64,000 nt of DNA. Origin: an uncultured Desulfovibrio sp. Its GTDB lineage: Bacteria > Desulfobacterota > Desulfovibrionia > Desulfovibrionales > Desulfovibrionaceae. The notes under the pieces were generated by a model. The model searched no databases. It saw nothing but the letters and a program-made list of their open reading frames with translations, and had not been told where the DNA came from. Of the stretch, positions 46,295 through 54,096 are shown one piece after another. Both the position numbers and the translations under genes were made by a program. Positions within the stretch are counted from its first letter, which is position 1. Each line of letters starts with the position of its first letter. The stretch lies in the NCBI GenBank assembly GCA_910587035.1, contig CAJUMQ010000009.1, positions 16,534 through 80,533 of the forward strand. Direction: 5' to 3'.

Positions 46295-48097
46295 ATGCAC
46301 TTTTCCAATATTATTGATACGCCGCGCGCTCCAGGAGATATTGATCTCCTGGGAGTGGACAAATATGTCGATGCGCTCGCAGAATTTGTTGCAGTTGCGC
46401 AAATGCCCACCACCCTGGCTATTCAGGGGGAATGGGGCAGTGGCAAAACATCGCTGATGAATCAGGTGCGTTATCGCCTGTGCGAAATGCCTGGCGAACT
46501 GGAGCCGGACAAGCCCTATTACGGCATCTGGATCAACACCTGGCAATATTCCATGATGCGCAATAAGGAAGAAACCCTTGTGAATGTCATAAAGGGAATT
46601 ACTTCGGAAGCGCTTAGAATTATGAATCGCCACAAGGGCAGCCTGTCCGGAGCCATGTCAAAGGTTGGAGGGATGTTTGGAAAGCTGGCGAAAATCGGCG
46701 CAAAGGCTGCCGCATCAGCCGCTGGAGTGGACACTAATCTGGTGGATGAACTGACAGGCCAGAGCGATGCCAGAGAAAACGCGGAGGCCTTTCGGGCAGC
46801 ATTGGCTGACGCGCTTGCGGTATGCTTGCAGGAAGACGCCAGGCAGGGGAGCAAAAAAAAGGGCTTTATCTTTTTCATAGATGATCTGGACAGGCTGGAT
46901 CCGCCAGTGGCTGTGGAAATACTTGAACTTTTGAAGAATCTTTTCGAGGTGGAAAACTGCATATTCATTCTTGCCATTGATTATGACGTGGTAGTCAAGG
47001 GGCTGGAACCGAAATTCGGGCCGCTTACGGCCAAAAATGAGCGCGAATTCCGCTCATTTTTTGACAAGATAATTCAGCTTCCCTTTTCCATGCCTGTCAA
47101 CTCCTACAACATGGATTCCTTTCTGGCGGAATCCCTTGCCAATATCGGTTTTTTCAACAAAGAGGAATTGGCCGAACATATTGGGCCTGAAAATGAAGCT
47201 TCTCTTGAAGTTATTTCCGAACTTGCCATTCTTTCGGTTGGCAGTAATCCCCGCTCTGTAAAAAGACTGATCAACAGCCTTTCCCTGGTGCGAATCATGC
47301 GTTCCATTTCCAATGGCGATTCGCTTTTGAGCATCAGGGAAAAAATCCTGAGCTTTGCCTTTCTCTGCATTCAAATTGCGTGGCCCACCATTTATGAAAT
47401 GCTGTTGTTTGAACCTGATTACAAGAAATGGAATGACAAGACGGCCAGCCGTTTCAGGGGCGACCCCATTGACGCATCCATCAAGGATAAGCTGGATGGC
47501 ACGGAAGAATTTGACGAGCCATGGGAACAGGCGCTTTTCAGGGTATGCCATGCCAATCCCTATCTGCGCTCCCGCGCGTTCTCCATATCCCGTATGCTCA
47601 ATTATATTTCCACGCTTTTTGAGGATAGCGCCGATTTTGGAGCGGAAGTAAGCAGGATTCTGGCCTTTGCCGCAGTGACTACTGTTTCCAGCGGAGATGC
47701 CGCCGCCAGAAAAATTGGCAGTCGCCAGCGGGCTGAATCCATGCAGGATTTTATCGCGTCATGCCGCGAAGCAGGCGTAAGCGAGGAAAGCATCAACATT
47801 ATGGTTGCCATAAATGACAAGATACTGGCCCAATACGGCAATCTTGTGAAAGCCGAGCTGATACCAGGCAGGGCACTTGCCTACCATGTTGCCAATAATA
47901 AAAGCCGCGAACGCCGACTGGCCAAAATGGATTTACGCAAAGGCGGTGTTTCCATTTACACAGGCGATTATGGACCATTTATCATTAAGACTCTGGTTCA
48001 GGGGGCAAATGATTCCCTGCCAGCGGATTTTTTCAAGCAGGCCTATAAACGATTCAAACAAATTTCCAGCGATAAGGCGCCAGCCTTTCTGGAATGA
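46295..48097 (+). CDS. KAP-family P-loop NTPase
   Basis: 600-residue NTPase of the KAP (Kidins220/ARMS and PifA) STAND-like family. Walker A is GEWGSGKTS (residues 45-53); Walker B is FIFFIDDLDRLDP (about 191-203), the hallmark DDLDR; sensor-like SVGSNPRSVKRLIN follows near 325. Between the Walker motifs lies an alanine/glycine-rich stretch (SGAMSKVGGMFGKLAKIG) where other KAP NTPases have membrane helices. The C-terminal 200 residues are helical and unassigned. Bacterial members include the plasmid F phage-exclusion protein PifA. GGGA precedes the ATG. It sits between the polytopic membrane protein and a small duplicated-fold protein. Confidence 0.9.
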   Translation: MHFSNIIDTPRAPGDIDLLGVDKYVDALAEFVAVAQMPTTLAIQGEWGSGKTSLMNQVRYRLCEMPGELEPDKPYYGIWINTWQYSMMRNKEETLVNVIKGITSEALRIMNRHKGSLSGAMSKVGGMFGKLAKIGAKAAASAAGVDTNLVDELTGQSDARENAEAFRAALADALAVCLQEDARQGSKKKGFIFFIDDLDRLDPPVAVEILELLKNLFEVENCIFILAIDYDVVVKGLEPKFGPLTAKNEREFRSFFDKIIQLPFSMPVNSYNMDSFLAESLANIGFFNKEELAEHIGPENEASLEVISELAILSVGSNPRSVKRLINSLSLVRIMRSISNGDSLLSIREKILSFAFLCIQIAWPTIYEMLLFEPDYKKWNDKTASRFRGDPIDASIKDKLDGTEEFDEPWEQALFRVCHANPYLRSRAFSISRMLNYISTLFEDSADFGAEVSRILAFAAVTTVSSGDAAARKIGSRQRAESMQDFIASCREAGVSEESINIMVAINDKILAQYGNLVKAELIPGRALAYHVANNKSRERRLAKMDLRKGGVSIYTGDYGPFIIKTLVQGANDSLPADFFKQAYKRFKQISSDKAPAFLE

Positions 48098-48163
48098 CAG
48101 TTATAAAGTTAAGATTTTTGAGGCAATGTTACATAAATGTGAATACCGACCTGGTTAATTCAC

Positions 48164-48184
48164 TTCTCCCAACATGGGGGAGAA
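48164..48184 (+). terminator. Hairpin after the KAP NTPase gene
   Basis: TTCTCCC (48164-48170) pairs with GGGAGAA (48178-48184). It lies 67 bases after the NTPase stop and 23 bases before the next ATG, with no U-run; it may separate expression of the two genes. Confidence 0.3.
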
Positions 48185-48206
48185 TCATAGAAAAGGAGCA
48201 GTAAAG

Positions 48207-48506
48207 ATGGCTTTAAAAGTAAGCGGTCGCCAGAAAGTAAAATCCTTGAAAGAAGCTTTTAAAAAGGAATTTGGCGTTTCCATACGCGTGTATAATGGAA
48301 AAAAGTTTGCTGACGACGATGCCACCCTGGCAAGCATAAGGGCTGAAGGAGCATCTGGCGGAGGCGATTTTGAAGTTCACGGCAATACCAAAGTTGGGAA
48401 TGTCGAAAAACAATTCAAGTCTGACTTGGGCATAACTATCCAGATAGAAAATGCCGCAGGCGCTCTGGCTGATAATAATGTTACCCTGGGTTCCCTGAAG
48501 AAATAA
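48207..48506 (+). CDS. Small protein of two tandem alpha/beta repeats
   Basis: 99 residues made of two tandem copies of one unit. Copy 1 is LKVSGRQKVKSLKEAFKKEF, then GVSIRVYNGKKFADDDATLASIR; copy 2 is FEVHGNTKVGNVEKQFKSDL, then GITIQIENAAGALADNNVTLGSLK; a glycine-rich linker joins them. Predicted order per unit is strand, helix, strand, short strand, suggestive of a beta-grasp fold. It is a shorter paralogue of the protein at 44370. An AAAAGGAG ribosome binding site sets the start at 48207; the frame is open to 48174. No di-glycine C-terminus, so it is not an obvious ubiquitin-like modifier. Function unknown. Confidence 0.8.
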   Translation: MALKVSGRQKVKSLKEAFKKEFGVSIRVYNGKKFADDDATLASIRAEGASGGGDFEVHGNTKVGNVEKQFKSDLGITIQIENAAGALADNNVTLGSLKK

Positions 48507-48644
48507 AATACTATCTTCAAGCGGATGCATAGTTATATGGCAAGCAATAACTGAAAATATAGCTTGCTGACTGTTTTACGGCCACGAAATTATCTGCACG
48601 CAGTTTGCTTATCCGTTATAGGATAATTTCAAGCGTAGTATTCT

Positions 48645-48677
48645 GCGCATATGTCTATTGAAAATGGACATATGCGC
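48645..48677. promoter_or_regulatory. Long perfect inverted repeat upstream of the UDG-WG gene
   Basis: GCGCATATGTC (48645-48655) is an exact inverted match to GACATATGCGC (48667-48677); pairing can extend inward with one mismatch. A second palindrome TTATCC/GGATAA occurs at 48609-48626, and GATTAGAGGCAA is directly repeated at 48728 and 48751, just before the next ATG. Together they look like operator or transcript-structure elements controlling the gene at 48769. Confidence 0.4.
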
Positions 48678-48768
48678 CATGTTGTATGGTTAAAATTGGA
48701 ACAATTTCAACTGATACATGCTATATTGATTAGAGGCAACAACTGCCTGGGATTAGAGGCAATTAGCT

Positions 48769-50499
48769 ATGGGAAAAACGGACGATGCCTTATGTGATCT
48801 TTGCGTAAAACTCCATGAGGAACTTGTTGCCAAAAAGCACAAGTGGGGTTTTCATCTGTCCTACAGCGTCAAGGATAGCTGGAGCAAGGACTCCGAGTTC
48901 CTGGTTCTAACTCTCAATCCTCAGGCAAAAGATTCCAGCGGCAAACCCAAGAAAGTCGTTCCCAGGGAGCCCTGGCCGAAAAATAACGACTTTTTTGACC
49001 CGAAGAATAATTTCCCCATAAAAACAACCGTCCAGGGAATCCTTTGGGAGCTTGCTCTGGCCTCTGGTTCAGCCTCTACTGTCAAGGGAGGAAAAGCTGA
49101 AAATAGCGCGAGGAATTTTTGCGAAAGCAAGGTGATTTTGTCAAGCTATGTTCCCTTCAGGACGGAGGGCGAGAGTGATATTGATGACTGGATGCTGGAT
49201 TTTTCCAATGAACTGTGGAAGCGAGTTTTTCGCATATGGATGCCCCGCGTCATAATCACCTTTGGGAATACGCCATTTGCGGGAATGGATGCATTGTTAG
49301 GAAAGATAAGCAACCTGGTGACAAACGAATCCAGTCCAGTTTCAAAATACGATGACGCCGGAGTAAAATCAACTCTCAAATACAATTGCAATGTATATAA
49401 AAATGGTCTCAGGCTTATTGGACTGCCACATCCCAATGCCAGAGGGCACAAGGGATTTCCAGTTAAATTTCCGGATAACGCCGAAGACAATACGCCAGTC
49501 AGGGTATTTTTGCGCGAAGCGCTGGCGCCCATTTATGGCAAAACATTAGCAGCGTCCGCCAGGATTAAAGAAAACGCCGACAAAACAGGCAAAAATCCGC
49601 AAAAGACGACTGTTACCAAAAGGGCTGGCGCGAAGGTGTCATGGGATTGGCGGCATGATTTCTCCCTGAATTATGATTTTATTGGCCGCTTTCAAAAATC
49701 AGGTTTCTTCACGGCATGTCGCCAAGGCAGATGGGGATTCTATGCTCTTGGGGTGGCTCCTCATACCACATTTGATGACGCCGGCGACTTCACAGAAAAT
49801 TTGGGTCCTGTCAAAATTGGCAAACTATGGGGATATGTTGATAAAAATTTCCAGTTGTCTATAAAACCACAATTCAGTTTAGCCTACAAGTTCTCTCATG
49901 GGCTGGCAGGGGTAATGACTAAAAAAATTTTGGGCATATTCGGACAGGAAAAATTCGGATACATTGATCTGAGTGGAAGGTGGGTTATACAACCCGAATA
50001 CGATGCGGGATTTCATTACGGTGATAATGGGCTTGCGTCTGTAGGCAAAAATGGATCTGTGGGATTCATCGACAAAAAAGGAAATGTTGCCATTCCTTTC
50101 AAGTTTGAAATGGCCTTTAACTTCCAGTCTGGAATAGCAGCAGCCCAATCTGGCGGGAAATGGGGCTTCATTAATGAAGATGGCGAATGGGTCATTAAAC
50201 CGCGCTTTGATGATGTGGAGCAATTCTACGATATTGACCACTGCAAGGTTAATGAAAACGGTCGCTGGGGGCTTTTAGGCTGCAATGGAGAATGGCTTAT
50301 TAAACCAAAATTTGATGATATTTCCAGCTCCATGCGAGATGGAATAGCCACAGCAAAGAAGGATAGTTTGTGGGGAATTATAGACGAAAAAGGAAACTGG
50401 ATTGTAGCGCCTTATTTTGATGACGCTTTTGTTCCCAGTAACAAAAATTTTATTCCTGTTAAAAAACAGGGCTATTGGCGGGTCATATATATTCATTAA
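48769..50499 (+). CDS. Uracil-DNA-glycosylase-like domain fused to WG repeats
   Basis: 576-residue two-part protein. Residues 1-260 have the layout of the UDG superfamily: a strand with VLTLNPQ (46-52) for motif A, KVILSSYVPFR near 121, VIITFGNTPF (161-170), and IGLPHPNARGHKG (217-229) in the place of the HPS motif. Residues 315-576 are seven or eight WG (KWG) beta-repeats, for example KWGFINEDGEWVIKPRFDD. The combination suggests DNA or nucleotide recognition by the N-terminus and binding by the repeats. No signal peptide. The UDG assignment rests on motif order and is not certain; catalytic activity is not shown. Confidence 0.65.
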   Translation: MGKTDDALCDLCVKLHEELVAKKHKWGFHLSYSVKDSWSKDSEFLVLTLNPQAKDSSGKPKKVVPREPWPKNNDFFDPKNNFPIKTTVQGILWELALASGSASTVKGGKAENSARNFCESKVILSSYVPFRTEGESDIDDWMLDFSNELWKRVFRIWMPRVIITFGNTPFAGMDALLGKISNLVTNESSPVSKYDDAGVKSTLKYNCNVYKNGLRLIGLPHPNARGHKGFPVKFPDNAEDNTPVRVFLREALAPIYGKTLAASARIKENADKTGKNPQKTTVTKRAGAKVSWDWRHDFSLNYDFIGRFQKSGFFTACRQGRWGFYALGVAPHTTFDDAGDFTENLGPVKIGKLWGYVDKNFQLSIKPQFSLAYKFSHGLAGVMTKKILGIFGQEKFGYIDLSGRWVIQPEYDAGFHYGDNGLASVGKNGSVGFIDKKGNVAIPFKFEMAFNFQSGIAAAQSGGKWGFINEDGEWVIKPRFDDVEQFYDIDHCKVNENGRWGLLGCNGEWLIKPKFDDISSSMRDGIATAKKDSLWGIIDEKGNWIVAPYFDDAFVPSNKNFIPVKKQGYWRVIYIH

Positions 50500-50810
50500 T
50501 AAGCATGGCCATAGATATATCCCAACGGGTTTTTCAATATAATCTGTCCGGTTATAGATGATTATCAGGGATATATATACCATTAGCGCCAATACCAATA
50601 ATTTATTTTTGACCATATTTAATGTCATTCCTGGTTCATGAAGGATTTTGGCAATAGCTTCATTCAAGAAGAGATACTTCTTCATTTAAAATAAAAGCAA
50701 GAAATCTTGACTTAAATGTGGACTTTTGTACTGCTACCAATTCATAATAATAAAGTTGTTGATGCCAGGCGAGTTCAATTTTACTGCTTGAAAATCGCAT
50801 AGGAGGAGTG
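50500..50810. other. AT-rich intergenic region in the accessory island
   Basis: 311 bases without a gene on either strand. It contains an AAGAAG/CTTCTT hairpin near 50668-50685, followed by AT-rich sequence, and a TTGACT at about 50709 that could be a -35 box without a clear -10 partner. The strong AGGAGG at 50801-50806 belongs to the next gene. Confidence 0.45.
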
Positions 50811-51281
50811 ATGGATGCTTTAATGGCAAAGATGGATTTAATAGCTGCCGATATTGAAGCGCAGGAGTTGGATCACACAGATACTTTTGTATGGCTGGCT
50901 AATCAGGGGTTACCCGCCAATGTGATTCTTACTTTAGAGCCAATATGGAAAACAACCAAGACCTTAGGTGGTAGGGTAATATCATTAGGAAAAATAATAC
51001 TCTTTAAAATAATTGAATTCATTCAACATCATCCGGCTGCATCCATAGGCATCGCATTTGGGGGCGCAATAGGTGCATTGGTTTCCATGATACCTTTTAT
51101 TGGCCCCATGCTGGCTCCAGTAGCAGCAGCTATCGGTATGATTGGCTTAGGCGCCATCGGTGCAACAATAGACTATGGAGAGGAATCACCATTTAAGGCA
51201 ATGATACTTTTGGCAAAGGATTTTTTTGCCACAATAGCTGATATTTTAAATACACTGCGCTCAGAACTTTTTGAGGTTTAA
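50811..51281 (+). CDS. Glycine-zipper membrane protein
   Basis: Unrecognised 156-residue protein. An acidic helical N-terminus (MDLIAADIEAQELDHTDTF) is followed by an amphipathic LGKIILFKIIEFI and a long glycine/alanine-rich hydrophobic hairpin (about residues 82-123, AFGGAIGALVSMIPFIGPML then GMIGLGAIGATID), as in pore-forming or membrane-inserting proteins. The ATG at 50811 follows AGGAGG closely; a GTG one codon before is possible. The next gene starts 4 bases after its stop, so the pair is an operon and may work together. Function unknown. Confidence 0.65.
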   Translation: MDALMAKMDLIAADIEAQELDHTDTFVWLANQGLPANVILTLEPIWKTTKTLGGRVISLGKIILFKIIEFIQHHPAASIGIAFGGAIGALVSMIPFIGPMLAPVAAAIGMIGLGAIGATIDYGEESPFKAMILLAKDFFATIADILNTLRSELFEV

Positions 51282-51285
51282 GAAA

Positions 51286-52026
51286 ATGGCTTTATTTAAT
51301 AAGAAAGAACTTAATTATGAAGATGCCCTGGTTAAATTGGAAAAGGAAGGGAGAAAAGGATTCAACGCAATACAAAGCGCATGGCTTGGGGCAGGCATAG
51401 GAGCAGCAGCGGGAGCAGCGGCAGCGGGCACAATTGCTGGAGCTGCTGGGGTTACAAGTATAGCGGGAATAACAACTGCCGCTTCATGGATAGGAGTCAC
51501 TGCAGTAGCCGCGACACCTGTTGGCTGGGTGCTAGGCTCTGCCGCAGGTTTGGGCGCTGTCGGCGCTCTTGGGGCAGCATGGTGGAATCAGCGAACTATA
51601 AATGCTGAAAATGCAAAAATGAAAATTGAAAATATTCATGAGAAAATAAAACATAATTTGCAAAATTGTGGTTCGTTGGATGATGATGCAAAATTCAAGC
51701 AAGCAATAAATGTTTTACGCACGGCATCGCTACAGAATATTATATCAGAGGATCAGGGTAAACAACTTCTTGCATGGCTGAAAGAGGAAAAAATAACGCC
51801 TGAATATGCAATGTCATTGATTGATCAGCAATACAAGGTTGTTGAAGAAAATAAAAATAAAGCAGATCCGATGGTAGAAAAGCTAAAAACTGCGATATCG
51901 GAGGCTGTCCAAAATAAAAAAATTTCAAGTGAGCAGGGACAGATGTTTTTTAGTATGTTCGAGAAGAAGCAAATGGATTGTGAGCAAATTATGCTCACTT
52001 TAGAGAATATTAAAAGCGTAAATTAA
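51286..52026 (+). CDS. Glycine-zipper membrane protein with helical C-terminus
   Basis: Unrecognised 246-residue protein. Residues 30-100 are a nearly continuous glycine/alanine-rich hydrophobic stretch (AGIGAAAGAAAAGTIAGAAG and VLGSAAGLGAVGALGAAWW) that would form a membrane hairpin. The C-terminal 140 residues are charged, helical and contain two similar segments: IISEDQGKQLLAWLKEEKITPEYAM and KISSEQGQMFFSMFEKKQMDCEQIM, each like a SHOCT-type short helix pair. The ATG at 51286 follows GAGG; an in-frame TTG lies at 51271. Likely the partner of the protein at 50811. Confidence 0.65.
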   Translation: MALFNKKELNYEDALVKLEKEGRKGFNAIQSAWLGAGIGAAAGAAAAGTIAGAAGVTSIAGITTAASWIGVTAVAATPVGWVLGSAAGLGAVGALGAAWWNQRTINAENAKMKIENIHEKIKHNLQNCGSLDDDAKFKQAINVLRTASLQNIISEDQGKQLLAWLKEEKITPEYAMSLIDQQYKVVEENKNKADPMVEKLKTAISEAVQNKKISSEQGQMFFSMFEKKQMDCEQIMLTLENIKSVN

Positions 52027-52082
52027 AAATATGTTCTACTATCATATGTAAAGTATAACCTTTTGACAATACAGGTAATAAT

Positions 52083-52277
52083 ATGAATTGCCCAATATGC
52101 GGCAAGGTGATTTCCCGTTTATTCAAATGTGATAAATGTGGCGATGTCCGTTGCGGAACATCATCGACAGGAGGTTGTGGGAACATCAAAGGACCATTCA
52201 AAAAATCCGGCAAGGGCGCAACAAGAGGGCAGCTATGCCATGTTTGTAAAAAAGGTCGTTATCAGCAAATTGCATAA
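52083..52277 (+). CDS. Small zinc-ribbon protein
   Basis: 64 residues with three CxxC-type pairs: CPIC at residue 3, CDKC at 16 with a nearby VRCG and GGCG, and CHVC at 52. The pattern fits two small zinc-binding knuckles, and the basic GPFKKSGKGATRG in between could contact nucleic acid. AGGTAATAAT before the ATG is an acceptable ribosome binding site. It is the last recognisable gene of the cassette, 56 bases after the glycine-zipper pair. No function is known to me. Confidence 0.6.
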   Translation: MNCPICGKVISRLFKCDKCGDVRCGTSSTGGCGNIKGPFKKSGKGATRGQLCHVCKKGRYQQIA

Positions 52278-52735
52278 AAACCTCCAATTGGGCCAGGAGT
52301 GTTCTTCGTTATGGACTGGTAAATGGCATATATATATAAGATTATTTATTAATATTTTGGCCGAAATCGCTGCACCAGATTCAAGAGAGCATTACATTAA
52401 TAATAGCGCGATTTCTGCATTTACCAATACATGAACGAAAAGCCATATGTCCCCAATGCAAGTCCTCCCGTGTGGGGAAAAAAGTATCTATCAAAAAGAC
52501 AAATGGTTAAACGCAAAGTTTGCTCTTTCCAGTTTATTATTTTAACACCATGGGCCGGCCAGCGAAATAAAAAGCGCTGGCCATCGTTTTGTGCATATTG
52601 GGCTTGTCCCTGAACTCCATTGCAGTCTCTTGGATGTCTCCTCATGGTTTATTCCCATGACTGAGACACTAGCTAATGAATGGTATTGAGGGCATGATCT
52701 GCGTACATTTGCCCAACAGGTCTTTCCAGGAGTTG
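52278..52735. other. 458-base region closing the island, possible transposase remnant
   Basis: No intact gene. A short plus-strand frame at 52433-52510 reads ERKAICPQCKSSRVGKK before a stop, resembling the zinc-ribbon N-terminus of IS1/IS1595-type transposases; it is too short to be sure. A terminator-like hairpin follows (listed separately), then a TCATGG/CCATGA palindrome near 52643-52661. The dxr stop codon lies at the right end. Confidence 0.35.
52557..52590 (+). terminator. Terminator-like hairpin at the end of the island
   Basis: GGCCAGCG (52557-52564) pairs with CGCTGGCC (52575-52582), loop of 10, followed by ATCGTTTT on the plus strand. It could end plus-strand island transcripts; in the other direction it lies about 150 bases behind dxr. 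Confidence 0.5.
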
Positions 52736-54079
52736 TCAGGACAATATTTCTGGCCGATGCCCAGCGAGGCATTGGCGGGCGGTGGTTTTGGCCTGGGTGG
52801 CAAGGATGCGGACGCTGTTGGCCAGCAGGATGGCATCCTCCCACCCGCCAGTGGTGGATTCTGATATTTCGGGACAGTGCAGATTTTCCGGTTTGGCAAG
52901 ACTGTCAAGAGCAGCTTCCACCATGGCCGGGATGTCTCCAAACTGGCATTGCCCTTTCAAAAAAAGGTCAACGGCCTCTTCATTGGCCGCATTCAGCACT
53001 ATGCAGGCTGGATTAAGGCCACATGCCAGCCATGGACCGGCAGCCCGATAACATGCCGCCTGCCTGGCGAGTTTGAGACAGGGAAAGTCATCGAGCGCCG
53101 GCTTTTCAAAGGCAAGGGGGCCGCAGGTTGTAAGATCGAGAGGATGAACGGGCTGTGCCGGCAGCTGCGGCCAGAACATGCAATCCGCGATGGGCAGACG
53201 CATATCCGGCACAGCAAGCTGGGCCAGAAGGGAATTGTCGGCAAGCCTTACCAGTGAATGGACAATGGATTGGGGATGGACAAGAATTTCAATGCTGTCG
53301 GAAGGTACGCCATATAAATGCATGGCCTCGATTACTTCCAGCCCCTTGTTCATCATGGTGGCCGAATCAATAGTTATCTTCGCGCCCATACTCCAGTTGG
53401 GATGGCGGAGGGCATCGGCGGCCTTCATATTGCGGCTTTCCGCAAAAGCTCTGCCTCTGAAAGGTCCGCCCGAAGCAGTGAGTATCAATGCAAGGGCATT
53501 CTGGCCATGCCCGGCCAAACATTGAAAAAGTGCATTATGCTCGGAATCCACTGGCAGGATTGCCGCGCCTGTGGCATTGCATATATTGCGCAACAGACCA
53601 CCGGCAATTACAAGGGACTCCTTGTTGGCCAGGCAAATAACCTTTGCGGCAAGACAGGCTGAGATGGTTCCGCATAGACCAGCCGAGCCCGACTGGGCGG
53701 AAACTACACAATCCACACCATCCAGGGCGGCGATTTTGGCATAGCCCTTTTCTCCCCACAGAATATGGGGCGCATAACCTGGTTTGAGAAGATCCCGCAG
53801 CCGGGCAGCTCCCAAGTCATCCTGAACTGCCAGATGAGATGGCTCATACCTGTTGGCCTGGGCTGCAAGAAGCTTAATATTCCGGCCGGCGCCCAGTGCC
53901 TCCACCTTAAAAAATGCTTTGGCCTCATCAATGACCTTGAGGGTATTGGTGCCGATGGAGCCTGTGGAGCCCAGGATGGTTACAGAACGTGATTTTTTTT
54001 CACAATAATCCCGGGAGGGCATTGCCGAGATATAGTCAATGACCGGTCCGCCCCGGCCTGGCCATAACGGAGAAGACAT
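52736..54079 (-). CDS. dxr: 1-deoxy-D-xylulose 5-phosphate reductoisomerase
   Basis: Second step of the non-mevalonate isoprenoid pathway, reducing DXP to MEP with NADPH. The nucleotide-binding ILGSTGSIGTNTLKVI, then CLANKESLVIAGG, PVDSEHNALFQC, and the MGAKITIDSATMMNKGLEVIEA substrate region are present. Length 447 is long because of about 25 extra N-terminal residues; an ATG at 54022 is an alternative start. It follows cdsA after 17 bases in the usual pyrH-frr-uppS-cdsA-dxr order. Confidence 0.96.
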   Translation of the reverse strand: MSSPLWPGRGGPVIDYISAMPSRDYCEKKSRSVTILGSTGSIGTNTLKVIDEAKAFFKVEALGAGRNIKLLAAQANRYEPSHLAVQDDLGAARLRDLLKPGYAPHILWGEKGYAKIAALDGVDCVVSAQSGSAGLCGTISACLAAKVICLANKESLVIAGGLLRNICNATGAAILPVDSEHNALFQCLAGHGQNALALILTASGGPFRGRAFAESRNMKAADALRHPNWSMGAKITIDSATMMNKGLEVIEAMHLYGVPSDSIEILVHPQSIVHSLVRLADNSLLAQLAVPDMRLPIADCMFWPQLPAQPVHPLDLTTCGPLAFEKPALDDFPCLKLARQAACYRAAGPWLACGLNPACIVLNAANEEAVDLFLKGQCQFGDIPAMVEAALDSLAKPENLHCPEISESTTGGWEDAILLANSVRILATQAKTTARQCLAGHRPEILS

Positions 54080-54096
54080 GATCTAATGGGGGAGGA

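Noticed and set aside
48207..48506. Ubiquitin-like modifier system
   Set aside because: No C-terminal di-glycine and no E1-, E2- or JAB-like gene nearby.
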